64,000 nt of DNA from Rhytidiadelphus loreus (GCA_947034895.1 OX344761.1:72663839-72727838), one strand, 5' to 3'; numbered from the stretch's first letter, positions 1-12,105 are shown. The notes: generated from the sequence alone by a model not told the origin. Numbers and translations: made by a program.

Positions 1-3000
1 GCTTTCATGGCGAAATATAAGGTGCTCTCCCTTTCTTAACTTCAAAATATGGTAGAGGATATTATTTGTGCATTTTTATTTAATATAAATATGTAAAGAG
101 TATGCTTTCATTCGTTGGGAGATCAGTATAGAGCTGTGGAGAGATCACTCTGGGTTCAAAAGTCAAACTCTCCTTGAGATGTTTCTCACTCAAGATGGGG
201 GTTCTCGACCACCTCTGATCTTTCCATTCAAAGATCAGTGGCCGAAGACATGCAGCCAAGACACGTTTACACCCAACTTTCTAATTGGAGGCCAACCAAT
301 TTTTGTTGGAAGAGATGAGTTGCTGTTGGTAACAGGGGATCAGATCCCTGACGGCTTTAGTATCTTCTTCCCTAGTGACTTTCGTAAACTGACGTGTTTT
401 TTATTCTCGCAGGTTGGTTTCACCAAGGAAGGCAAGATTTTAGCGCTGGAGATCGACATGTTCAACAACGCTGGGAACTCCCTCGATCTTTCAGGGTCGG
501 TTCTAGAGAGGGCCATGTTCCACTCGGACAATGTTTATAGAATCCCGGACATGCGGGTACGGGGCAGGTGTTGTTTCTCCAACCTGTCCAGTAACACGGC
601 ATTCCGAGGGTTTGGGGGTCCTCAGGGAATGCTGATTGTGGAGAACTGGATTGACCGTATTGCAAGTGAAGTAGGACGGCGCCCTGAAGAAATACGGGTT
701 TGTCTGCAATCTCAAAACTTCTCAAGATTTGTTTGTCTCTTAGAAATAGTCATATCTGGAGTAAACCTTCGTATTTAGAAGTGTGGACTCAGTGAAGTGC
801 TTTGGTTTGTTCAGGAAATCAATTTCCAAGTGGAGGGTCAAGAGCTACACTATGGACAGCTACTCGAAGTTTCTCGGCATCACGGTGTGTGGAACGAGTT
901 GAAGAAAAATTGTGAATTTGAGAAGCGATTGGCCGAAGTAGAAGCCTTCAACAGAGAGCATCGTTGGAAGAAGCGGGGTGTGGCGATGATTCCCACGAAG
1001 TTCGGCATTTCATTCACCACCAAGTTCCTCAACCAGGTAGGTTCAAATGCTTAATTAATCCTCAATTTTTCCATCACAAACGAAACCTCCTTCCCCCATT
1101 AGATTGGCAAAGTTTTTAGTTGTATATGAAGTTTGATTGTTAGTATCCTTCGTGTTAACATGATATTACATTGGCAGAGATCTATCAAGTTAATATTAAG
1201 TTATCACTATGTTAACCTTGTTTTGACATTAGTTCAACATTATCTTAAATGTTCATCATAATTTATCATTAATCATGTTACATTGACATGTTCTGTTAGA
1301 GTAACTTAAAATTTCCCGTGAAAATTTTTGAATTTAATAGGGGATCTTTTGAGATGTTCGAAGGTTTAATCTCTGACGCCATTCCCTAATGTAATCTGTG
1401 GTTCTGGGTTCAGGCTGGAGCTCTGGTGCAAGTCTACACAGATGGAACGGTGTTGGTCAGTCATGGAGGGGTCGAAATGGGGCAAGGCCTTCACACAAAG
1501 ATGGCGCAAATCGCCGCAACTGAGTTTAATATCGCCCTGAAGGATGTTTTTATCTCTGAGACTGCCACTGATAAGGTTCCAAATTCCTCCCCCACCGCTG
1601 CTTCTGCAAGTGCGGATATGTATGGAGGAGCTGTGCTTGATGCCTGCAAGCAGATCAAGGAACGCATGGACCCCATTGCTGCAAATGGCAACTACGCCAC
1701 CTTCGCTGATGTATGAAATCTGACATCCCCAAACACTTTCTCCATATTAACTCACCCTACATTCCCATCTCTATTTTTCTGTTTGGGTTGGTTGATTGCA
1801 CCAGTTTCGTAGCACTTTTCTATAGGATCTCTTGTTACATATCTGATGTACTAATTTTAATAATTTAAAAAACGAGGAAACCTAGGCATGCTGGATTTTC
1901 TGTAGTATCACCAGCTTAGATCTATTGATCTACTCGTCATGAGTCCATAATCAACTTCGAATACAATGCATTCGACAGTCCCACCGTTCTCTAACGTGTT
2001 ATGAGCTTGCTTTTGCTGCAGTTGGTGACGGCGTGCTACTTGCAGCGGATCGATCTCTCTGCACACGGTTTCTACATCACCCCAGATATCGGCATGGATT
2101 GGGTCACCGGAAAGGGAAGGCCCTTCAGCTACTTCACGTTCGGAGCCGCGTTCGCAATGGCGGAAATCGACACTCTGACAGGGGACTTCCATTTGCCGCG
2201 AGTGGACATTGTCATGGACCTGGGCTATTCGTTGAATCCAGCGATCGATATTGGCCAGGTGGAAGGAGGTTATGTCCAAGGACTCGGGTGGGTTATCCTG
2301 GAGGAGCTCAAATGGGGCGACCCTGCTCATCCGTGGGTGAGACCCGGCCATCTTTTCACTCAAGGCCCTGGCACATACAAGATCCCTACAGTCAATGACA
2401 TTCCCATCGACTTCAGGGTGTCCCTCTTGAAGGTATGCACGCTTACTTGACGTGGCTTCTTGATACTGAGGAAGATCATAACATTCTTTCGATGTCATTT
2501 GTTTCACACAAGAATTCGAATCCTTCATTCCGATTCTATGAGATTTTAGTATAATGTTTGTATGTTGGCTTGCCATTAATGACACTAATGACAGGAGGCA
2601 AGGTTCGTATGGCAGGGAACTTAACGTAGCGGAATGACTATTTTAGATTAACATGAAGTCCATTTTAATCTACTGGAAGGAAACTCTTAAGATGTACAAG
2701 GGCTAAAGACTGTTGTGATGAAGAGTGTTGCAGGGATTAGCAGTCTGATGAAGGTTTGATTGATTAAAACTTATACACTGGCTTGTGACTTGTGTGCAGG
2801 ATGCACCCAATACAAAGGCGGTGCATTCATCGAAGGCTGTGGGTGAGCCGCCGCTGTTTCTGGCCGCCTCTGCCTTTTTTGCGATCAAGGATGCCATTGC
2901 AGCAGCACGGAGGGATGCTGGACACCCGGGGTACTTTGTGTTGGACACCCCTGCTACACCTGAGAGGATTCGCATGGCTTGTGCTGATGAGTTCACCAAG

Positions 3001-3042
3001 CCCTTTGCAAAGCCAGATATTAGACCGAAACTGAGCGTGTAA
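1..3042 (+). CDS. XDH: Xanthine dehydrogenase, C-terminal molybdopterin part (5' part outside window)
   Basis: Oxidises hypoxanthine to xanthine and xanthine to urate in purine breakdown (molybdo-flavoenzyme). Exons read as 1-21, 413-697, 815-1036, 1414-1710, 2022-2432 and 2800-3042; all joins are phase 0 with GT-AG borders and give 492 codons, against about 1,360 for the whole plant enzyme. Visible family landmarks: [10 protein letters not shown] (the Arg matching bovine Arg880), [13 protein letters not shown] around the molybdenum centre, [24 protein letters not shown], and KAVGEPP, whose Glu (codon 2845-2847) matches the catalytic base Glu1261. It ends LSV-stop, as plant XDHs do. No frameshift or stop is seen, so it is probably functional. 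The alternative, aldehyde oxidase, is less likely because the Arg880 position and FRGFG context follow XDH. Confidence 0.95.
224..299 (+). repeat. Short interspersed repeat, copy A (XDH intron)
   Basis: About 76 nt in the first visible XDH intron align without large gaps to 9203-9277 in RRP4 intron 2, at roughly three quarters identity by eye. Shared words include CCATTCAAAGAT, AGCCAAG and TTACACCCAACT. Both copies lie on the + strand, so one is sense and the other antisense to its host gene. No terminal repeats were found. Confidence 0.6.
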
Positions 3043-3744
3043 TAATAATAATAATATTACTTTACTAAGATTGAAAAATCAGGGCCCTCACCCTGTAGAT
3101 TATGACACGGGCCATGCCTGTTTTTATATGTATATTACGCATGCGAGTAATAGATTGCATGCACGACCTTTGAGCGTGCTGAATTTGCTCAGCTTCTGCA
3201 ATTTTGAATAACGTAGCTTCTGCAATTTTCTACTCTGTCTTGCCTGCAGTTTTTCTGGGCTTTTGTGAGCTCAAGGTTCGAGACTGTCCTGCACGATGAT
3301 TTGCACACAATAATCTTGTAGGTTATGACATTACAGAAATTTCTGGAAGAGTTTTTAGATTGGCGAAGGTTGCATCAATGTTGCAGGTTATTATGTTAAG
3401 GTTGGTCCCCTTAATTCTCATGTAGTAAAATGCCATGGCCGCTTAACCTGTGGACACCAAAAGGGTACCTTATCTATAGAAACTGAAATGAACCATGAAA
3501 TAAATAAATTAGGAAGCTTCAATTAAAGCTAAAATTCTCGACCAAAGCCCGATTTAGAAACTTATTCAATTCCGGTAACTCCCTAAACATCATATCGTAG
3601 TCTAAATAAAACGATGAACATGATTTCTCTCTTCCTTTTTTCATTAAGAAAAATGCTACGAAACACGTAAAAGTCTTTGAGTAGTTCACTAAAACTGTCA
3701 TTTTGAAATGAGCAAAGCTGCCGCCGGGGAAGAGATCGGGGTAT
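3043..3744. other. Intergenic: XDH 3' flank to tRNA
   Basis: The sequence begins with an (AAT)n tract at the XDH stop (3041-3056) that could serve as a polyadenylation region. Nothing gene-like follows. AAAA at 3691-3694 is the nearest candidate Pol III terminator (TTTT on the - strand) for the tRNA, about 50 nt past its 3' end. Confidence 0.5.
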
Positions 3745-3816
3745 TGAACCCGACGTGAATCGAACACGCAACCTTCTGATCTGGAGTCAGACGCGCTACC
3801 ATTGCGCCACGGATCC
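3745..3816 (-). tRNA. tRNA-Trp (anticodon CCA)
   Basis: The 72-nt reverse complement starts GGATCCGTGGCGCAATGG and carries TGACTCCAGATCA as anticodon loop region (CCA), then GGTTGCGTGTTCGATTC as variable and T arm, ending GTCGGGTTCA. A box (TGGCGCAATGG) and B box (GTTCGATTC) are clear. The acceptor stem GGATCCG pairs with CGGGTTC allowing one wobble. No intron. This agrees with the standard plant nuclear tRNA-Trp as I know it. Confidence 0.96.
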
Positions 3817-4332
3817 CCTGTAGATATTTTAGATCGAAAATCTACAATATCTATAATAATAATTTTATTGAGCGGTTTCCCTCATGCTCATATGTTATTA
3901 CACGTTAACCTTGAAAGTTAACCTTGAAAGGATGAGACCTATCCATACATAAAATTCGGTTGTTTGTTTTGTTTTGTTTGTTACAGTGAGATCTCCCTCA
4001 GAACGTCACAAAACAAACTCCTTGTAGAGAGCTTTTTCAATGGTTCCAATACCAAGAATGCGACTGACTCACAACAAAAAAGATATTGAATTTTGAAGTT
4101 TTTATGGATTTATAAAAATTAGAAAATTACTTTTACTTTACTTTTATTATGTTATGGCAATGACACATAGCATACTAGTGACTATGATAGTCAACCAACA
4201 AATCATCCAATTACTTGATGGATAGGTGTACTCTTTGTTTCTACAAGGAACCTTGAAAGTCATTCATTCAATATGTTTTGTCTTCTATAGCGTAACAAAG
4301 TTCAAGTCAAAATAAAGTTGGAAGAGAATTAA

Positions 4333-4676
4333 CCCTAGAACATTGAAGCCCCCATGACCAAGGTAGTCACCAAAAATACTCTAATTATTGGACCAATAGG
4401 TGCATTCTTTGTTTCTATAGTTAACAATAAAGTCATCCATTGGACCTTAGTGCTCTTACATGATCAACCCATAAACGACGCAAAGGACAATTTCCGACTG
4501 ATGAATGACAAAGAATCTCTCCATGTAGGAGAAAAGTGTAACTATTCATCCTCCAAATCTTGTGTGAAAGGGAAGGTCTTCTACGATAGTTTGTCTTCCA
4601 TTGAGTGCTTTTTCATTTTCTTTTAGTGAACAATTCACAGATGATTTCCACGACGACCAACTCGTCCTTTTAAGGG
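4333..4676 (+). mobile_element. TTAA-flanked non-autonomous element, R family copy 1
   Basis: Bounded by TTAA at 4329-4332 and 4677-4680; the ends read CCCTAGAACATTG and CGTCCTTTTAAGGG. The interior (a 'gaatctctccatgtaggag ... gatttccacgacgacc' type sequence) recurs at 21.9, 22.3, 40.4, 40.65 and 57.4 kb. No coding capacity. Confidence 0.65.
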
Positions 4677-4680
4677 TTAA

Positions 4681-6959
4681 CCCTGTAAGGTCACTGCCGA
4701 CCATTTGAACCATTTGGGGTCCGGCAATTCACAAATGTGAACAGCTCCAGCTGCCGCTAAAATTCCCTTGCAGATGTCCGAAAGTCGATTCTCTTTCAAT
4801 CTTCCCGGTTGTCATTCAGAGAATATCAATGTGTCTTTCGTATAATTCTTCATGCCGGCAAACTCTGTTCAGTTCTCGTGAATTTCTCAGTGTACGGAGG
4901 AAGAAATTCTCTACTAACAGCGTAGAACCCGTTGTGATGGATCGACACGGTGTGGTCGACGGCAATGCAAGCTGCCAATCCTCCATTGCTAACGTGATTT
5001 CTACAATGTCTTGTGATCGAGAGCTTGAATTGCTGCAGTGGATGCAGGACAGACACTTACGGTAGACAGTCGTAAGTTTCAGATACTCATGGATTGTGAG
5101 CTTCGATTTCATACACTTACCGGTGTCTGTGTTCAGTCAGTGTCATGCCGGCTTGTACGTAATCCTTCTCTCCATTCATTTTACTCATGCTCTTACTATG
5201 ACGGCCACTTCACACTATGGCTAAAGGTCGAGAGGTCATGGGTTTCAACCAATCAAATTTCAAGAAACCAAGAGTTCAGGCCTCTCAACCCTTCACACTA
5301 GATCTAGATGGCAATAAATTGCCTACATGATGACCAAATGGCAAAGGAAATTTAGATTAGTTAAAAATGGAGACCCAAACTATGGTTGAGAGGTTGTTGA
5401 CTTATGACAAGATCTCAACTACTAAATTTTTTTAGGTTATTAGGACTTTGGGCTTGAACTTTGGAGGCTTCACACTATGGCTAGCCGAAGGCTCCAATCC
5501 CTATTATTTATTGCTTATTTATTGCTCATTTCTTTGAACTCTCAACAAAGTTTGGCCTCTTAATCCCATGGCCTGTTGACTTGGATGGCTATTGTGTGGA
5601 GTGGCCCTAAATCTTCAATGTAACTACACTAAATAGTGAAATTGGGTTGCCTTAACAATTAGGTTGCCTTACCTAGAAAAAGTTACCTCATGACTAGTTC
5701 ACTACTTGTCTACATGTTACATTCTAAACTTGGGCCATGAACTAGTGCACCAATCCATGCAACACACATGGTTTCCTCATTACTACATCTTTCTAAAGTA
5801 TAGTATATAGTTATATAGTGTAGAATGTTGGGAAATTAGTGAAGGACAACCTAATTTCAGTGTTCAATGTAGTGTGCCCTATGCTATTGCCTTAGTCAAA
5901 ATAAAAATAATTTTCTAATTTTTTCATTCATAAAAACTTCAGAATTCAATAACTTTCATATTGTTGGTCCAAATGCTGTCCATGCACCCTTCCTTGCAAG
6001 GAGCTTTCCAATGGTGCCAAGAACACAATTGGAAGATGTATAGTCCAAGAGAACTCACCATAACAAACAAAACAAACGACCTAACTTAATGGATGGATTC
6101 TACATCCTACAAGACACAACTACTAAACCTCCAAGACTTTCCTTCATTCAATCATGACCTTCCTTCCTATTTGTAATTGACCTCAAAGTAGCAATGACGG
6201 TAATGCAACCAAATCAACCAAACTAACCACTATGAGCACCGAACAAAGAATAGTAAAGCCAACAATGTAATTTGTCAGGCTTCTAATGAAGTAACTCCTA
6301 GTGGAAATTTCTCACAAAATTTCTAACGAATAGCAAATAGCAAAAGTAGAGAATAGAGGATAGCAAGTATTGTGGAACAAATCTCTTTGTAATTAGATGC
6401 CAACATAAGGGTGGGGCAAGAAAATGTACTATCCAAGTCCCCCATGACACTGTAGGGGCACCCTTGTAGTGTCAAACCCTTGTATAAATCGGATATTGAG
6501 AATACATGAAGCCTACAAAGTTAATAAAAAGTTTGATACCATTCCTATAAAAGGAACTCTAGTCAAGAATTCAAGGGGAGCGTGATGGGAACAAATGGAG
6601 TACATTATGGCTCTTGATTATTAGCTCTAGCCGTCTAATTTCTATAGAAGTTAAAAGGCATTTATTTTTTAATTTTTTTAATTTGGAGGGGGTGCTTTTG
6701 AAGGATCAACAAATCTTAGGTTTTGAAAAGCATGTAGTGGAATATCTCCAAAAAAACCTTTAGAAAAATCTTATGTAGTATCAATTCTTAGGACATCCAT
6801 ACATTGCAAAAAAAATTGGATGTATTCCACCTCTAATTCCCTTAGAAATTGGGGAAGATGTACCTAAGATAATCTTGAGTATGATAGATTTTTAAATTCA
6901 AAATCCATATTGCAAAAAATTCCCAAAATTAGAAGTCAATCATCTGAAATTCTCAAGTA
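4681..6959. other. Intergenic, repeat-derived
   Basis: No exon-like reading frame. A segment near 5893-5945 is an inverted, diverged copy of 4085-4135 just upstream of the first R element. The phrase 'cacactatggcta' recurs at about 5211 and 5470. Overall AT-rich and degenerate. Confidence 0.5.
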
Positions 6960-7185
6960 GGGTAGGGTCCAAAAACATTATTTCTTTCACTTCAAATGCA
7001 AATATTTTGCAATCTGTACTGTCCAGTGTCATAAAAAATTTACATAATGTTCTCATATAAGTGCAGTACAAGATCTTACAGCTAGATTCCCTAAACTAAT
7101 CTTTTAGTTTTATTCTCTGAAAGCAAAGAAATGGCAATTTTGAGTGTTTTTTGACGATAAAAGGCCTTGGTTGGTCCTTTAGGGG
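6960..7185 (+). mobile_element. TTAA-flanked element, right part only (P1 family)
   Basis: Ends TTGGTCCTTTAGGGG followed by TTAA (7186-7189), the same terminus as the complete element at 56166-57085. About 200 nt inside the end also match that element ('caatctgtac', 'gtacaagatc', 'ggcagttttgag'-type words). No matching left end was found, so the copy is truncated or decayed. Confidence 0.65.
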
Positions 7186-7490
7186 TTAATCATATGATTG
7201 AATATATCTCAAAACATTTGAATCTCTCCATACTCTACAAAACGGGTGTCCTAAACAATTCCCATAACAAACAACTCAACAATGGCTAGAGCCGCTGCAC
7301 ACAAATTCACGTAAAAACTCTTGAGAGAAGTAGTTTCCAAAATATAGAACGCCGATGTAGATTTTTAAGTCTGAAATCCCAAAAGTGTACCTTAACCAAG
7401 GCGGCAATTTATCATACCTTCTAGTGTCCATATGCTGAACCTCATTGATCTATTCCTTACATCCTAACTTGAACTGAAATTGAGAAAAAT

Positions 7491-9735
7491 CTACCTCCTG
7501 GTCCTCTGCTCAGCTTCCTTCTCTGCCAACTTAACGTGGAAATCGGCTGACAGCATATCTTTAACAGATACTCCCCACAGTATGCTTGCATCGTATGTCT
7601 GCATAATAGAGTCAGGAGATACTAAAAGACCCAGGGCTCCTAAGACACGAACCGAGTTAGCAAGCCTGCAGATTCTTTCCCTTACTTCAAATTGCACAGT
7701 CCCATCCACAGCGGACGTAGATGTGGCAGCTGAGTCAGGAAGCTGTAGATTGTCCTTATTTCCAGAAGCGGCTGATATCCAAATGAATCCATTACAACCT
7801 AAAATAAGATCAACACCGAGATCCCTCAACTGGTGAAAGTGCTGTTTAAACCTTTTGATCAAATAGGGTGCCACCCTCACCAGCTGCCCGTTCCCTAGCT
7901 GCCATGAACAAACAAGGATGTTAAAAAAAAATAAGGGTTGCACAATAGACACAAGCCGAGAGTGCTTGAATACTGGAAAAATAAACCCTGTGACATCAAA
8001 AACTTGGAAGAGATATTATAAAATAAATGCCCTTCAACTTTTGCTGAACCTCAATAACACCCAATCACCTTGCCATATTTAAGGCTTCGAGTATGCAAGT
8101 GAAGGGATCCGTCTTGATGCAAACTCTGCACTTCAGCCTGATTCCACAAAAGGGACATCAACGAAATCCCACAATTCAGAAATACTTCCACCAAAAAGAA
8201 GCTACCACTACAATACAGTTGCGCTTACATGGGCTCACCAACACCTATACAAAGTCGCAAATTTTTTGCATTTCTGAGAAGTTTAGATACGACGTCGAGT
8301 ACTTACACTGATGAGGTCATTTTCTACATACAGGTCCCGCATATTTAACTCGTCAATAGCTGTGCGCCTTCTCTGCAATCACAAGTAGGAACATTGAGGG
8401 AGGGTTTATATGGATAAGTGGAGAATAATACTATCATATATACTTCATATTCTCAAATCTTTATGGGCATCAAATTTAAAGAGAAGATTAGGATTAAACT
8501 TAAGAGCGACTCTGAAAATCAAAATCAAACTAATGAAACAACACACTAACTCAAATCAGCAAGCGAAAAGTGTCTCCACCTGTATACCACCAGGTAGGTT
8601 CACAGCAGCCAACAACAATTCGGCGTCTTTTCTTGAATTTACATCCACTTTCCATCTATTACCACCGACCTGGAAACAAGGTTACAATCGAAAATCCGTC
8701 AACCATGACGTCCCAAGGATACTCCACCATCAGAAGTTTAATGCACTTGCAAGACATACATGGTACAAGAATCATCTTACTGCAATAAACTTAGCAAAGA
8801 CAACATGAAGTCAAAACACACGAGGGACCAAGACCGCTGGGTTTAAAATAACTACCTACCTCTGTTACACGACCAACCACCACGTCCCCAGTCTCTGCAT
8901 TATATCTGACACACAACGTAGATTAAGAAACTGCTTCCACAAACTCTAGCATTTTATTTCTTACAGTAATCGCTTGATAGGCAGAATCATTGAACAAATA
9001 GGAAGACAGTTAGAGGGTACTATTAGCGCCACAAATTTTCTAATACGTAGGACACTGTTCTTTGAGAGAGAACTACAAAATTGTGTAGAGATCACACGAG
9101 CCAGGCTCTTGCGATCAATTATTTATCACTATGAATGAATTTCACATACAATTTCAAAGTGGGAGGTCGCGGACCACTATGTGACAGTAGACATACCCAT
9201 TGCCATTCAAAGATTAGAGGACATAGACACATAGCCAAGTCATGCTTACACCCAACTGCTAATTGAAGGCCAAGCAAGCGATGAATAGAAACGTTGCTGT
9301 AGATAACAGTTATCTTGACCACAACCACACAGAAAATGGTATCGAAAAACGTTCAAAACAATACCTAGCTCGAAGAGGCCGCACCGACACCAACTTGTTG
9401 ACACGCTCCACGACTCCACACACGGTCGCTAGAAGCTCCTCATTCACGGGTTGCGTCCCGTGCCCCCTTAACACAACAAAATTCACAACAAAGTCAAGGG
9501 AGAATCGTACGGTCCTACTCCCATAACTAGCTTCATCTTAAACCCTAAACCCTAAAAAAAACTAAGACATGAAAACGATCAATTACCTGAGAAAACCAGC
9601 CTCGTGATCAACAGGGATGACATCACCCACATTGACAAACGCCTTAGCATGCAAGCCTCCAGCGGCGTCGCGAAGCAGCTGCTGCGCCTTAGAAATGCGT
9701 TGCTCGTGATCGGCATCCAGTTCAGGTCCCTTCAT
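7491..9735 (-). CDS. RRP4: Exosome complex cap subunit RRP4 (EXOSC2), complete
   Basis: S1/KH RNA-binding cap subunit of the 3'-5' RNA exosome, which processes rRNA and degrades RNA. Seven exons in transcript order: 9735-9587, 9466-9365, 8905-8860, 8669-8580, 8372-8307, 8137-8069, 7898-7491. They total 930 nt (309 aa; plant homologues are about 320). Landmarks: FLRGHGT at residues 48-54 closing the N-terminal exosome domain; S1-like barrel about 82-160 (ETGDVVVGRV, NLPGGIQ-RRRTAIDELNMRDLYVENDLIS); DGSLHLHTRSLKYGK at 160-174; KH-type core GCNGFIW at 208-214. Two junctions split Arg codons (AG|G, AG|A) and restore conserved residues, which supports the joins. The ATG is the first in frame after an upstream in-frame TAG. 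No damage seen. Introns hold a short interspersed repeat and telomere-like motifs. Confidence 0.95.
9203..9277 (+). repeat. Short interspersed repeat, copy B (RRP4 intron 2)
   Basis: Partner of 224-299, in the same + orientation, hence sense in XDH and antisense in RRP4. Lies between RRP4 exons 2 and 3. Confidence 0.6.
9540..9556 (+). promoter_or_regulatory. Telomere-like telo-box pair in RRP4 intron 1
   Basis: The + strand reads AAACCCTAAACCCTAAA, two overlapping plant telomere repeats, between RRP4 exons 1 and 2. Telo-boxes (AAACCCTAA) are known near the starts of plant ribosome-biogenesis and translation genes. Regulatory function here is inferred. Confidence 0.5.
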
Positions 9736-9748
9736 GATTCCTTTCACA

Positions 9749-9826
9749 AAACCCTAATCCCTCGTCTTTCCAAGCTTGAAGGAAACACTAAACCAAATCT
9801 AGCCTACATGTCGAGCTTTAGGGTTT
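9749..9826 (-). promoter_or_regulatory. Two telo-boxes flanking the RRP4 transcription start region
   Basis: AAACCCTAA at 9749-9757 on the + strand, 14 nt before the start codon, and the same motif on the - strand at 9818-9826 (read TTAGGGTTT on +). With the intronic pair this gives three motif sites within 290 nt of an RNA-processing gene, the class in which telo-boxes are typical. Confidence 0.45.
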
Positions 9827-10617
9827 TCAAAGTGCCCACGATGGACGTCGGACTTGGAGCTGACCAACTTCCAGCAGGAGATCTTCCGCAAGATGATCTG
9901 GAATTAGAAAGTCCTGTGTATTCTAAAAATCAAACTGCCCAACGCTTGCAAAATCAGCCATTCTTTCGATGAAAACAGCAATTCTTGCCTCAATTCAGAC
10001 AAGGCACTCAGGCAGGCGAGTCCTCCCTCGACTCGGCCCCGTTTCAGGTGCCCACCCGGAATGTCGATACCCGGACTCATATATCTGGGTTATATACCCG
10101 GATATCAGGGTCTCGGGCCTACTCCACATTTTTAATTGCACTAGCTATTTTTTGGTGGAAAGGATTCATTTGATGTCCCAAAACCACCACAAGTGCATAA
10201 CAACAACCAATGGGGGTTCAAGGGTTCTTTGAGGCAACCAGTGAAAATTTAAAGGGGCATTGTCTTATGTTTTCAACACTTTGAAAATTCATACTGACTA
10301 CCAAAAAATTACGAAACAACTTGGGTTGTTTTTCCCTCAAGGAGGCTTACATGCTTAAAAAATAAATTCATCATTTTGACCACCAACATCTCTAAGAAAA
10401 AAAAATTGGCGCTTTTATGTGCAAGTGGCTTGTTGTATGTGTGCTTTGCAAAAATGTATCCTCTCGATAAAAAGATCCATGGTTTAGGAGAGTAGTATGT
10501 TGCTAAGATAAAAAGACCTAAATCCAATTCACTTTCTACCTTAGGGAGCAACGGTGCTAGTATGTGAGCTTAGAAATGTGAGCCTACAAGCCTTGAGCTT
10601 AGGCACATAGGTACTCT
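9827..10617. other. Intergenic upstream of RRP4
   Basis: Contains the presumed RRP4 promoter at its left edge and short repeats of 'tacccgga' between about 10060 and 10110. No gene recognised. Confidence 0.4.
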
Positions 10618-10890
10618 ACAACTATTGGAGTTGTCTATAACATACATACTTATAATATAAACATCCTATAACTATAGAAAGTGCCTATAATATAGGTGCC
10701 TATAGCATAGACACTTATAGTATAAATATCCTATGATTATAGAAGGTGCTTATAACATAAACATCCAAAAACCATGAAAGGTGCTTATAAAATAGGTACT
10801 TACAACATAGACATTTGTAATATAATTAGTCACCTATAATATAAACATCCTATAACTATGGAAGGTTCCTATAACATAGAAGCCTAGGCT
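10618..10890. repeat. Degenerate minisatellite
   Basis: Several imperfect copies of a unit containing 'taaacatcctataactat' and 'gaaggtgcctata' follow each other. The flanks carry mirrored 'agcctaggctc' and 'gagcttagg' words on either side. Confidence 0.65.
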
Positions 10891-11033
10891 CCTATATTCT
10901 TGGGCTCAAGATCCTAGGCTCATGTAATAGCAACCATGCCTTAGGGGAGTGACTACTTTCCTATCTAGAATCAAAATTACAATTACAAGTTAAGTATCTC
11001 TTTTAATTGTAGTGAAATAAAAATCATAAAATT

Positions 11034-11062
11034 TATTCAAATTCAAATTCAAATTCAAAATT
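11034..11062. repeat. (TTCAAA)n microsatellite
   Basis: About four units of ATTCAA in tandem inside AT-rich DNA without genes. Confidence 0.8.
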
Positions 11063-11607
11063 TTTTGTATTTTTTGTGAATTTTTTAAGTCAAAATTTGA
11101 AGAAATCTTAACATTTAAAAGACGGAGCTCATGACCATATAGTCAAACCTCAAAATCCTCTACTTTGTATCTTCCATTTTGCTACTATTGATGAGGGAAT
11201 CTCTTAGTTTTATATAGTTTTACAAATGAATATATACTATAGATTCTCTCGTGAAATTTGAAAGTGTTATGAATTTTTGAAGAGAAGTTGAAGAAAATTC
11301 ATATCGAATACAAAATGAGCTTAAAAGATTTGAAAATTTGAAAATTGAAATACGTTGTTGAATAGAACACTAAAAATATAAAAATATTGTGTCACTCTAC
11401 ATTTACTAGAAACATGGTCATAGATCCTCAACTTCAAACTTCAATAAAATATTGGCTGAATTTTGAAGCTAGTCATATCGTCATACAACTTTGTTTCTTC
11501 ATTTAAAATTTTCACAATGTTATGGAAATGTCACCATTTGGGAGGGATACTGATAGTGCTTGGTATAGAGTTCATTCATTGAGATGATTGTTGCAATACT
11601 TGCATCT

Positions 11608-11646
11608 TTTGAGCTCATTGTGACACTTTGTCACAATGAGCTCAAA
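11608..11646. repeat. Perfect hairpin, 18-bp arms
   Basis: TTTGAGCTCATTGTGACA, a 3-nt loop CTT, then the exact reverse complement. The left-arm word 'tgcatcttttga(g/c)ctcattgtg' recurs at about 12079-12101, bracketing the simple repeats between. Confidence 0.8.
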
Positions 11647-11776
11647 TCCATTGTTTTTTTTTAAATTATTTACCCCCCCCGCCCGTCCAAATATTTTTTA
11701 AATGAATATTTTTTAAATGATTTACCCCCAGCTCCAAATAGTTTTAATTAAAAAATTTTAAGTAAAATGTTTTTAA

Positions 11777-11974
11777 CCTCCTCCCCTTCCCCTCCCCTTC
11801 CCCTCCCCTCCTTTGTAGTTTCCCGTGACAATACCCATGACAAACAATATGGGATATTGTCTGTATCCCCAGTCCATATCCATATCCCAGACCGTATCCG
11901 TATCCGTATCCCCAGTCCGTATCCGTATCCCTATCCCAATCTATATTTGTATCCGTATCCATATCCGTATCCAA
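11777..11974. repeat. Homopyrimidine tract and (GTATCC)n satellite
   Basis: 11777-11813 is a pure C/T tract of CCCCTT-like units. 11866-11974 is a variable hexanucleotide array, GTATCC with ATATCC and CTATCC variants. Reading frames across it are repeat artefacts. Confidence 0.85.
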
Positions 11975-12105
11975 GTTTTTTTCAGATCAATGGTTGGGAG
12001 GGGGGTTGTAATTATTTTTTAAATAAAAATCAGCGGCTCTATTTTTTAGGAGGGAAGGGGGGGCCTACTAATGCAGGTGCTGCATCTTTTGACCTCATTG
12101 TGTAA

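Noticed and set aside
1908..2585. 225-codon - strand frame
   Set aside because: Antisense shadow of XDH exon 2022-2432; the + strand matches the family residue by residue.
7480..7836. 118-codon + strand frame
   Set aside because: Antisense shadow of the last RRP4 exon.
10618..10890. CRISPR-like array of spaced repeats
   Set aside because: Units are degenerate, spacers are not unique, and the context is a eukaryotic nuclear genome.
11744..12105. Frames of repeated Tyr-Gly / Ile-Arg type
   Set aside because: Products of the (GTATCC)n array, not genes.
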